A stretch of 64,000 nt of DNA from assembly GCA_022605955.1 (NCBI GenBank), contig JAKCOZ010000021.1, positions 16,108,161-16,172,160 on the forward strand, read 5' to 3'. The position numbers and the translations under genes were made by a program. Below the pieces are notes generated by a model, which had not been told where the DNA came from, ran no database searches, and saw only the letters and a list, made by a program, of their open reading frames with translations. Source of the stretch: Rallus limicola (lineage: Eukaryota > Chordata > Aves > Gruiformes > Rallidae). Below are positions 29,822-40,685 of this stretch, one piece after another; the first letter of the stretch is position 1; each line of letters starts with the position of its first letter.

Positions 29822-31745
29822 AGATGCAGAGACCCAGCAGAAAGCAGACACCTGACTGTGTGTCCTCCTGGGAGTGGAGGGGACATCTTCTCCCAGCTCC
29901 GTTAAGGAAACAAAATCCAGTGGGAGAGTGGCAAGAAATAAATAACTCCTCATTTTGGAATGTAACTTTGGCACAGTGTACATGGATTCTGGCTACTTCC
30001 TGGGGGGGAAAGGGGTCTGTAGATACCTTGCATTTTAACTTTATTATCCTGTTCCATATTTGAGGGAGTTTTTTAGCAGAGAAATATCCCTCTGTGTAAG
30101 TAAATCCTCTTTTTGCTAATTCATCTTTTTTTTTTTTTTTTTAAATGTCGATGAGGAATGGATTTGAGACAGCAGTGGAGACACTGGTGAAAACCTTTTC
30201 TTCCAGCCCCTAGGGTGCTCTAGGATTCAGGGAGATTCTTCAGACAACTATCAGCTGGGTTTCTTGCCTGCCATCACGTCTGCACAGAAGAGGGAGCTTG
30301 ACTGTGGCAAAATACAAGGAGCCTCCAGGCTGACCCAGCGTGAGTGCCGAGCTCTGACTGCAGAAGCCCTGGCTTCAGCTTGTTTACAGTCTGATGGAGG
30401 TGCCATTGGGAGCCTGGGAAGTGCAATTTCACCCTGACAGAGCTTGAGAACCGCAGCCTTCAGCATCCTCTCTGCCTCCCTGCAGCCCTGGACAGCGCGT
30501 GTGCCGCTTGGGATGCCTCTGGGAGGGCTGAGGGAGGGTGGGGGTTCCTCCTGCGCGGGAGGTGCAGCGGGATGTGATGATCTGGTGGAAGCTGGTGCTA
30601 GAATACAGGACTGGAAGGGGGTGTGAGGTGATGTGGGGGTCTGTTCTGTCCATAGCTCCCCCCAGCCGTGTGAGGGGTGGCGCGGAGCCCTGCGGGGAGC
30701 GGGCTGCCGCTGCAGTGCCAAGCCACCCGCTGCAGTATTGGGCCTGAGCTGCTGGGAGGCACGTGCAGGCCGTGCAGGCAGGGCTGGGGACACAGGGACA
30801 GGCTCCAGGGAGTTCTCCCGGTGCCAGGAGCAGGCTGTCTCACTACCTGCCCTGTGCTCCAGCTGCTCTTGCTGCTCTCTCCTCCTCCTCTTAGATTCTC
30901 TACCTCCAGGGAACAGAAGAAGCGTGCACCCCTAAGCTGTATCTCGTTCACTAACAGCCCAGGCACCAGGACAGCTGATGGGAGCTCTCCTGCAGCGGGC
31001 TCTTCCTTTTCTGTGGCTTGATGCCCCAATCAGCCCCATGGGAAACTCTTTTTAAAAGAGGTTAAAGCTGTTTATTTGACTTGGGTCGCTTCAGTGATGT
31101 TTACCAGTAAAAAGGCTCCACGTTACAGTGAGGGCTCCCTCCCTCCATCCCCAGACTCGCTGGGTTCAGTCAGGGCTGTGGGGCAGGTGGCTTTGGGGTG
31201 GGTTTTTAGTGAGCTCTATGAAGTTTTTGCCTCTCTGCTGTTAAGAGCAGTAAGGGCTCCAAACGTCCTGCTGCCACGGGTGATGCAGTCCTAATCCAGA
31301 ACTGCCCAAAGCACTGATGTGTGCACCCCTGGGGGGTCTGGGGCTTTTATTTATCCCCATTTGCCATCAGTTTCCCCCAGGCCATGCAAGGACCAGTCCT
31401 ACCAAGGGCCTTGTCTGGCTTCCCGGGCAGCTTGACTTGATAGCATCTTCAGCTGCCCATCATGCCAAAGCCTAATCAGCCAGGAATGAAGGATGGAAAA
31501 AGGGAGCAGGGGATGTGTGAGCCAGCTGTGCTGTGGAGCCCTGTGTTGGTTCTGATTTGAGATCCCTCGCTCAGATTTTGGTCATTTCGGTTTTGTTTTG
31601 GTTTCCCCCCTGCCCCCGTGGAGAGGCTCAGCCAGCATTGATTTCTCTCCCTTCCCAAAATGTTTTCTCTGTATTCTTTGTAATTTTTAATTAATGTATG
31701 TATTCTTTGTGTCCTATTGTAAATAAATCTGCCATTGTCCTGTTC
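29822..31745 (+). other. TM9SF4: TM9SF4 3'UTR
   Basis: Begins after the TGA at 29819-29821. An early AATAAA at 29937-29942 and a distal AATAAA at 31722-31727 with a GT-rich downstream element suggest two alternative ends. A poly(T) run lies near 30127-30143. The distal end is inferred. Confidence 0.6.
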
Positions 31746-34700
31746 TGGGTTCTCCTAAGCCACCTCCTGGGATTCTCCTTCCGTCGCACGCAGCCTGTGT
31801 GGTCTGTGATGGGTGGTGCCTGCAGCCAGAGGCAGAGCTTGGAATACTCTGGAATATTCCTGGGAGTATTTCTCTCCCTGTAAACGTGACTGAGCAGTAA
31901 GTCTCTCCCAGCGTGGTGTGTCCTGTGTGCTGCTGCTGTATAGTGTGAAAGGGGGTGATGCCCTTCACAGCCAGAGTCCAGTGTAAGTGGTAAGCAGGTG
32001 TTCTTACTGCAGCACTGGGTGCTGGGGGATCACTCCTCCTAAGGCACACCCAGCTGTAGGTGTAGCTTGTTTGTATACAGACATTGCATGCATATTCCAA
32101 CAAATTTCTGTGAAATCACTACATATTCATAGTTATTCTGGGAATTGGGGGTCCCACTTTCATTCTTCCATGGTATGGCAGCTTCTCCACTAATTGGAGT
32201 CGAGGGTCGTTCTTCCTCATCCTCGTCTTCCTCAAGGGTGGCAGCTTCATCCCACCACATTGTTCAGATCAGGGATGGCACAACTTCCACCTGTGCATCC
32301 AGTTGCAGCCAGAATTCCTCCTCTCTGTTACCTGCAAAGTGTTTTCCTCAAGGCTCTGCTTACCTACAGCATTTCCTCCTCCAGGCCTTTCTTCTGCACA
32401 GTGATCTTACTCACAGCTTTCTCCTCAGTATGTTAACAATCAGTTGGGCTGTATTGTTTGTTCTGGGCTCTTGTTACATTCTGGCTACAGTTGGTTTCAC
32501 AAAAGGTCTTATTATTAACCATTTGCATCCCTTCTTGTCATTAAAATGCCACTGGCCACGGCACTGGGATCCATTTCTGGCTGTACTGCCCTCAAGTTGT
32601 GCAGGTGAAGGTGCTTCAGCAGCTCTGTTCTCATGGGTGACACGTGCTGTGTCACTTGTGTGGCACTGATGGAGGAACAGCAGGACTGCAGGGTGACTGC
32701 AGGCTGACTGCTGGGCTGGGAGCACTGGGCAAAGGCACCTGGAGCAGGAGGTGAGAATGTAACTGGGTGCTGTCGTTCCCTTCCTCCCAGGGGCAGTTGG
32801 GAGGTTTGTTGGCACTGCAGAAGCCAGACCTTCATCAGCTTCCCAGCGCTGTGTGCTGCTCCTGGGGGTGCAGCAAGCATCTGTTGACGATACTGATGGA
32901 GGGAGGGATGGTGAACCCAGCTTTCCTGGGGCGTTCTGCCCCCCGGAGTGAAGGATGCACGCCGGCAGCCACGGCTGGGAACCAGTAACGGGTGCTGGTG
33001 TCAGGGCTGCTGTGTGACTCTGGCCACCAGCTGCTGAGACCAGAGTAGGCAAATACCTTTAGAAGTCATCGAAATTGCCCTTTTCAAGGGGAGAAGGGAC
33101 TAAGGAAGGTGTCAGCTCTCCCCACAGGACAATCTCTGCTGACTTTCTCGGGCTCAGGTGGACATGCGGCTGGTGTTGCTGTGCTCAGTCCTGTGGGAGC
33201 ACCTCTGCTCTGGGGGAAGCGCTGCTGGGGTGTTAGGAGTGTGAATTGGATCCCACCTGGGAAAGGACCTACCCCAGAAACTGGTGTTTGGCTTTTGAGC
33301 CGTGCTCTGAACCAGCAGGCAGGGTGCAGGAGGACAGAGCTCTTCTTTCTGCAGCTGGTGACTGATGGTTGTAGCTGGAGCTTCAAGGTTTGGTTCTGGT
33401 TCTGAGCTTGTGCACGGTGCAGCCCTGGGGAGCTGAGTGTGGCAGGGGTACCTGGACTGGGGAGCAGGCTCTGCTCCTCTCAAATGCTCCCACACAGGCT
33501 GGTGATTCCAGTAACTGAGGGACCTTTGAACAAACACACTCTCCTGATGGGAGATAATGGTATCAGCTGTCACGACATCCCCAGCAGGGCACCAGGTCCT
33601 TTTTATGGGTCTTAATTCTTTGCTTGGAAGAAACAAGTCAGGGTTCATGTAGGGAACTGTGCCTTTGGCTTGCCTTATGATCTCCTTTATTTCAGGCAAG
33701 CCAAAGGCCCCATTCCCCTCCAAGAAAACACCCGGGGCAGATAATTAAAATGCTTTTAATAAACAACTTCATTATAAAAATGCTTTCAATTGAACTTCAT
33801 TTTGCAAAGCAATGAGAGCTCCTTTTAGTGATCACCTGGACATTTCCTAATGGCACTTCATGGTTTTACAATTTCAACCCCCTTGTTTACAGCCCCCAAA
33901 CATTGTGGAACGAGGTCAGTGGCTGCTGTCAAAGTGCTGGAATGTTTTGGTTTTAGGACAGTTGAGCTTTAACAATGGGAAGCTTCTGGCGAGGGCAGCA
34001 GTAGCTGCAGGAGGGGAGCTCAGGCCCTGGCTCTGTGGAGAGCCAGCACGAGGAGCCAAACTGCATCCCCAGGGAGAGATCCTGAGCCTTTTCCTTCACA
34101 GCAGGATGGTCACAGGCTCTGGATGGAATGATGGGCTCTGGGCAGCCTCTCCTGAGGCCTGTGACCCCGAGCAGAGCTCTGCCAGCAGCAGAGGGGTTGC
34201 AGCGTGGCTGTGACTTGGCTGTGGAGGCCACTCAGTAGCTCTTCCTCCTCCAGCAGCTTCAGTGCTTGGCTGCTCCTGGGGGGGTGAGCTCTCCACAGCC
34301 CCCAGGGTTCCCTCTGCCCCCATCTCACAACCGCCCAGGTGTCACACCACCTCCAAGGCAAACACCTCTGGGTTTGTTCAATAAGCTTGTTTAAGGGAAA
34401 TACTGGTACAAATGTTTCAAATCAACCTTTCTATAAGTAGTCTCTAGGTATTGGGGATCACCAGAGCCGGGGGGAACCCACAAAGGCTGAGGCACTCGGG
34501 CAAGGAGGAGCCATGAACCCAAGGCTGGCTTCTAGCAGGACTTGGGGAATCTGCTCCCTCCCAGGGTGCAGGCAGGTGCAGCGGTTCCAGTCACATCTTG
34601 AAGCAGGGTGTGCTGAGGAGATCCATAATCAGAAGCTTCCGTTACCTTCAAGTGCAAGACCCTGAGCTGCAGAGGAAAAGTGGGCAACCAGGAGCAGGTA

Positions 34701-36965
34701 CGTGACGGGCTCACCGAGGCGCTGGGCCAGCCAGGACCCGTGTGCTGAGCCACAGATGCTGTAGCTGCTCTGTCCCACGTTGTCTCTGCATGTTGTGCGT
34801 GGCAGCTGGTTACCCACTGGCACAGTAGTTTCAAAGCCACAGTAAGTAGAATCTGTGGTGGAGCTGTTGAGATGTTGAGAGCTGCTTTCACGAGCTGCCT
34901 TCACGCTGAGGATCGTTCCCCTGACTGGGAATGAAAGGCTGACCTGGCTAGTGCTAACTGAAAAGAACAGATTCCATGTTCCCCCTTCTTTATCTTTTGC
35001 AATGTCTTTAACTTCCCTTGTCCCTGGGATCTCCCAGAGCAGCGATGCTGCTTCCAGGCCAGGGATGTTCTCTGTGTGCTGGTGCTTGGGCACCAGTGGG
35101 AAGAACGACTGCAGCCCTGCTGCAGCTGCCTGGGGAAGATGCTTCAGTCTCCTCCCACAAGCCTACCCCTGTGCCTAGGAAATAAAAGGTACTCTAGATA
35201 GGAAAGCCAGGCCAATCTCCTGGTGTAGGTCTGTGAGAAGCAGAGTGTGGTGTGTTTTTTCTGATCTCCAGCTCAGTGCTGGATCTGTGTCTCCATCGTG
35301 GCCTGGAGCGTTCGGGGGTCTGTGTCACTCTGGATCGTGCTGGAGCCTGACAAAGAAGTGCTCTGGGAGGAGACTCCTTACCTGGAGGTGCAGAATGGCT
35401 GAAACACGTGGAAGGATTCCTGAGGGATCCTGGTTCCTCACCAGAAGGAAGTGAGTATGTTGTGGGGGGAATAGAGCAGAGACCGGGACAGCAGAACTGA
35501 TGCCAGAGACGTGGTGGTGGGAGTGGGGAACAGCTGTGCTGTAACAAAGCCTTGTCAGCAGTAAAGGTGTGTTTCCCTGCACAGGTCCAGCTGCTTTCCA
35601 AGGGAGGTTCAGGCTCAGTGTTGCTGTGGCCGTGCCAGGGAGCAGGCAGGGTGAGGCTGGGGACAGGAGTGAGAACAGGGTCTGGGGCTTCTCGAGTCCT
35701 GCCCAGCAGACCAGGCAAACCCAAGCTGCCTTCTACAGGCAGAGACTGGGCAGGGCTGTATCCAGAGCTTCAGACAGAAAAGATACAAGGAGTAAGTCAT
35801 GAAAAGGGAGCAAATCTTGGATAAAGATGGAAACCCACAAAGTTTTAATGAAGCAGTTCAGCCATTCACCAGCTTCACTCTTCAGGAGAGAAACATCTCC
35901 AGGGTTTGGGCAATTAACTCACCACAGGCACCAGAGGCAGAATTCAGTGAGATGATTAGAGGAGAAGCAAGGACATAGGGTGATGGGGAGAGCATCTCTG
36001 AAGATTTCTTTCTAATAATGTTAATTGCAGGCAGTAGAAAATGCCTCTGCAGGGTTATTGTGCCCAGGCAGCAAAGGTGATGCAGTGCCAGAGAGGAAAT
36101 GGGGATTTTTTTTTTTCAGTGAACTGCAGGAAACCTTCCAAGCAGCTGCTATTCACCTGTCAGCAAGGAAGGAATTAAAGAACAAAGAGCTGAGCTCCCA
36201 GCAAAAGTACTGAAATCATCAGCCTAGCAGAGGGAAAAAGGGATTCCCAGTGAAGTGACAAGAGTTTTCAGCAGGGAGGCTGAGGAGCAGGAGCTCTTGT
36301 GAGAAGCTGAACGGGGCTGTCCAAACCCTGAGCGTGGATATTCTGCCAAGGGAAATGTGGTGGAAGCAAATGCAAGTTACCATGTTCCTTCCTACAAAGG
36401 GGTTTTGAGCAGGCTGTAATCCCACGGGGGGAAAAGATCTTCAGGCTTCACACAGCTCTAGGAATCTGAGGCTGGAGAGGGCTGGCTGGGTGAGTGAACC
36501 CTCTGCTGCCATGGGAATGGTTTGCCCTGGGTGTTTTGTAACGAGCTGGGACCATTCTGACTTCTAGGGGGACATTTTGTCCTTGCCTTTCTGAGGATGT
36601 AGGGTCTGATGTATAACTGCCAGCACGTTCAGGTCCTGTCCTTTCACAGGCTTGTGCTCTATGGTTTTATATCTCAGCTGTCTGCACAGTTCCTACAGGT
36701 CCTGAACACCACCCCCCCCCCCTGCTTCCCTGTATCAGCCACACTTTAAAATATTCCTTTACTTAACTAATCCCTCCTGAGCAATGCTGTAGGGGCTCCT
36801 CTCAGGCTCAGTCTGGTGCCACCTTTCTCACAGTGATGTGCCTGGGATAAGGAGGCAAGGTGTTGTTCACAGGGCTTTCCCACTAAAGACACCTTCATCT
36901 GGCACTTAAAATGCTCCCCATCTCCAGCAGCTGCCTGGTACCTAGTGGAGGAAGAGTGTGAGAGG
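31746..36965. other. Convergent intergenic region between TM9SF4 and PLAGL2
   Basis: About 5 kb between two converging 3' ends. In human this interval carries the mammalian pseudogene TSPY26P; I find no counterpart. Short open frames lack recognisable domains. A small 30-bp tandem duplication is at 33747-33802. Either UTR may extend further into this interval. Confidence 0.55.
33747..33802. repeat. Imperfect 30-bp tandem duplication
   Basis: AAAATGCTTT...AACTTCATT occurs twice, with TGCTTT at 33751 and 33781 and AACTTC at 33765 and 33793. It is AT-rich and includes an AATAAA at 33758-33763 on the + strand. Confidence 0.7.
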
Positions 36966-37430
36966 TTTATTGCAGGTGACTTTGCTCACCTCTGGCAGGT
37001 TCATCCTCTGGCTCCTGTTGCTTTGGTACAGCTGGTGCTTCCTGTCACATCCCAGTGTCTCTGCTGCCCTGTCTGGGTGTGAGGCCCAGCCTAGCTCACC
37101 ACCTCCTGCACTCCTTGGGCCTCTTTGAAAATGCTGCTTTAAGAACACCTCTCTTCTGTCAGAACTATTCTGTGCCTCCCAAGGTGTTCAATTTGTATTT
37201 GTCCTGCCTGACTCAGTGATCTCCTGTACCTGGAGCCCTTAACTCTGGCCTTGGGACTGGCCAGAGGAAGCCTGGGTGGGAGTGTGATGCTTGGTGCTCG
37301 TGGCCTCTGAGGCTGTGGGAGTCACTCCCATCTTCACCGTGTCTCCCTGCAGCCTCCCATTCCCTGTTTTAATAATGATCTTAGGATGGAAGAAGAATGT
37401 TGACTTAAACATCCCTAAAACTTGATGTCA

Positions 37431-37514
37431 AACCAAAAAACCACCCTAAAAAAACCAACCAACCAAAAAACCTGACCCCAAACCAACCCCCCCCCCCCAA
37501 ACCCCCCCAAACCC
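37431..37514. repeat. C/A-rich low-complexity tract (G/T-rich on minus)
   Basis: Runs of C separated by short A runs on the + strand. On the minus (PLAGL2-sense) strand this gives four or more G-runs close together, a potential G-quadruplex. Confidence 0.85.
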
Positions 37515-38026
37515 TTTTTCCCCTCCCCTAACCAGCACAACAGCCACCATCCCCTCACACACAACTGTCCTGCACGTGTTGAACAGAGCAGTGTTCAGGC
37601 TGTGCTGCAACAACCTTCCTCACAGTGCAGCAAGTGTAACCCTGCTCTACCACAGCCCATCAGCAGGAGCCCGGCCTCGCTGCCTCCTCATCTTCATAAC
37701 CCCTCAGCAGGGACATCCCAAGGACCTTCGACTCCCAAGCTGTCTGGCCTCAAAGCAGAGGTTTTCCCTTGGAGCAGGTAGATGCCTAGCTTCAGGAAAT
37801 GATTTTTGTGGGTTGCACACTCAGTACTCCCAAAGGAAGGAGCCTCCTTGTGCTGGCTGACACGGTGCTTCAGGTGATGAGCTCTGCTGTGCAGTGAGAG
37901 CTTCAAATCCATTTCCCAGTGCAAATACCTGGCACCCCTGCAGCGTGCCACCCCAGCACACACTCCCTTTGCTGCTTTAGACTCAGCTGCAATTGATAAA
38001 TATTAGTGCAATTGTTTGTTAGAATA

Positions 38027-38175
38027 GTCCCTGGGGGTGTTGAAGGCCAGGTTGGCTGGGGCCCTGGGCACCCTTGTGTAGCTCCAGGCCTGGAGGTTGG
38101 TGTCCCTGCCTGTGGCAGGGGGTTGGAGCTCTGTGCTCCTTGGGGTCCCTCCCAACCCAGCCCAGTCTGGGATCC
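38027..38175 (+). mobile_element. CR1 LINE 3' fragment, plus orientation
   Basis: About 150 bp of the CR1 3' region, 5'-truncated and lacking the full terminal ATTCTATG tail. Over more than 100 bp it is the same as the 27-kb copy apart from two adjacent changes. It lies just downstream (in PLAGL2 sense) of the proximal poly(A) signal at 38232-38237, so it would be in the 3'UTR only if the distal site is used. Confidence 0.9.
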
Positions 38176-38579
38176 CGTGAGTAGCTGTGGAAAGCAAATC
38201 ACACATGCAAATAATAGCAAAATGAATTCCATTTATTCTTTTGACAGACTACTGGTAGGAAAAAAGATGCCTGGCTCTAAGTTTAGCTACCACTGCTAAA
38301 GGAATTCCAGTGATGACATCTGTTCAGAGTACAATGCAGGCAAAGAAAGCAAGCAAGCTGAATGTTGTGAGACAGAAGATGGCATTGCATAAATCTGATA
38401 CTCCTCACTCGCTGGAAGGGATCAGTTCTCAATGTTTGTTTTTCAAAAAAAAAAACCCTTAATCTATAAAATCCTCTCAAGTGGAGATGGGGATAAGGCT
38501 TGCATATCCTTGGTAAGTGTGGGAAGCTCTTTGCAAAGAGAAAAAGCAACAGCAGACAGGCCTGAGGTATTCAGTGACG

Positions 38580-40109
38580 GTAAACAGGAGAGCTGAGATG
38601 CCCTATTTACCTTTTCTGTGTTAGGGAACAAGAAGGCACTCGTTGGACTTCGAAGGCAACATTTTACAGTGGAGAGGAGGAAGTACTGCATTTAACTCAG
38701 GGAGATCATTGCCACAGGATATTGCTGAGGTAAATAAATCTTATATTACATTTTGATACAAAAGTATTATTTGCAGCATTGCTGGCTAACCTAAAACAAC
38801 TGCTCTATGTCTTGGAGAATCAGTGGCTCACTAAACAGTCATTCTGGGAAGAATTACTAAGCTAAATTAAAAATAAAATTCTTGAGTAAAATGGCAGGGG
38901 GACAGAGCCCATGGCCAGCCTGGCACAGCAACTGGGGCCATGGCTCAGCAGAGAGGAACAGTGCTGACTGAAACGGCTGTACTGGGGGGCTGGACAGCGT
39001 CTGGCCTCGCTGGAGGAGCTGGTAACAGAGTAGAGGTAGACTTGTGCATTTCCTAGATTTATGGAGAAGGATACTGATGGATTTCCTGGTTTCTATTGGC
39101 CTGTGATGGTTCCTCTGTGCTGAGGTCTGAAGAGCTGTGTGTCTCTAGTCACAGACACCCACTGATGTACAGTGAGAGGAGGGGATGATGCAGGTGCTGA
39201 ATGACAGCAGCAGCTCACTGCCGTTTCACAGTGGAACCCTCTGCCCTCAGCAGGTAAACAGTCTGTGGAAGATCTGAGGAGGTGAGGCAGGGAGCAGGGG
39301 AAGCAGGGCTTGAACTTCAGCAGGAGAGAACAGAAAGGCCAGTGGTACCAAATCCTAAGTGAGAGGGTGACTGCTGGTCCACACCCTCAGCATGTCAGAA
39401 CTGTTAGTGTTGGGGATATGCTTCACTTACACTGATAGTGCCTATGAGAAGCTGGGACCAGTTTCTCCTCCTGATTCCTTGATGTTACCACCCTCAGACT
39501 GAGGCAAATATCTACCTCTGGAGAAGCTGAAGGGCACTGACCTCACCAAACTGCTGTGGTAAAAACAAATTAATCTACAAACTCACACTCTGTTCCTCAT
39601 CTCAAGGGAACCTGCAGAGCAGGGGCCTGGAGCCTGTTCTGATCCGTGCCTGGTACGACACCCCAGCTCCTAACCCAGCTTCTCCACGTGCTTTGGTTTC
39701 CAGAACAGACACAGGGTCTGTTTACCTGTGGCAGATACTGAACAGGGCTCTATCTGTACAGAACAAGCCCAAGCTGAGCTGTGAGAGCTGCTCCATCCTC
39801 CTGCCACGTGGATAGCTAGAGAGACAAGGCAGGAAGCTGCTGCCTGCAGAGGCTGAAGTGGCCCAAGAAGCAGTGTATTTCCCCATGGGGGAAGAACATG
39901 ATAACGTGAAGAGAAATCAGTGCAACCTGACTTCGTTGTGTAAACAGTGTTCTAGCTACACCAGACATAAACCCAGTGTGTTCTGGTGCCTCCTATTTTT
40001 GTAATGGTGGGAACAGGTTTGTGTTGTGTAAACAATGTTCACTGGACTGAGTGTGACCTAAGGGCTCCGCAAAGGATGAGGTGACGGCTCTGAATTCACT
40101 GTGTAAACG
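38580..40109 (-). promoter_or_regulatory. PLAGL2: Cluster of miR-30-seed-type sites in PLAGL2 3'UTR
   Basis: Reading the PLAGL2 mRNA (minus), TGTTTAC occurs at 38580-38586, 39254-39260, 39940-39946 and 40028-40034. The last two are full TGTTTACA octamers (39939-39946, 40027-40034), and a partial GTTTACA is at 40102-40108. The miR-30 family seed begins UGUAAACA, so these are two 8mer sites, two 7mer-m8 sites and one weaker site. The same word is also a forkhead-factor core when read as DNA. Function is inferred. Confidence 0.45.
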
Positions 40110-40685
40110 GTCTTGTTGCTTAACACTGATGTGGAGTAAGCTGCATTCCGTGGAGTAAGCTGTACTGGGTGATGGGATGAGAGGTAGTGGGGAAGGACAG
40201 CCTCTTCCCCGTTGGCTTCATACAGAGGGGGTATCCCCACTTCTCTTCCTTCTCCTCGTGGAGGCGTTGGCTGGTTTGCCAGAATTGCAGTGTGATAACA
40301 TGAAATGGAAGCTGGACTCTTCAAAAGTTTAGCCCAAGGTGAAAGAGTCTCAACTCCTTCTCAGGGACAGTCCCTTCCCAAAGAGGAACACAGCTCCAGG
40401 ATCTCAGGGAAGGTCAGTGCTAAGCGTGGCTCCTGATTCACAGATTAAAAATTAGATAAAATATATCCAGTCTATTAGCTGACATCTCTTTGCTGTACAG
40501 GACTGGGACTTGCATGGGGGTATCTGCTGTTCCAGTCTACAAGTGCTCCCTCCAGAGATCAGCAACTTCCTGCCTGAAACAGCTTTGCAAAGCTTTCACC
40601 CCCCAAAGGGAAGGAAGAGTTGTGCGTTTTTAAGGCTCTCCACAAAAGGGCGCCCGACAGAGCTGCTCTCCAGTGCTCCTGCAGC

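Larger units (their letters stand above)
36966..40685 (-). other. PLAGL2: PLAGL2 3'UTR, probable extent
   Basis: Downstream of the PLAGL2 stop on the minus strand. Candidate poly(A) signals (TTTATT on +) are at 38232-38237 and 36966-36971. The distal one would give a 3.7-kb 3'UTR, close to the long UTR of human PLAGL2. The region holds a CR1 fragment, a C/A-rich tract and a cluster of GTAAACA words (TGTTTAC in the mRNA). Which end is used cannot be told from sequence. Confidence 0.5.
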
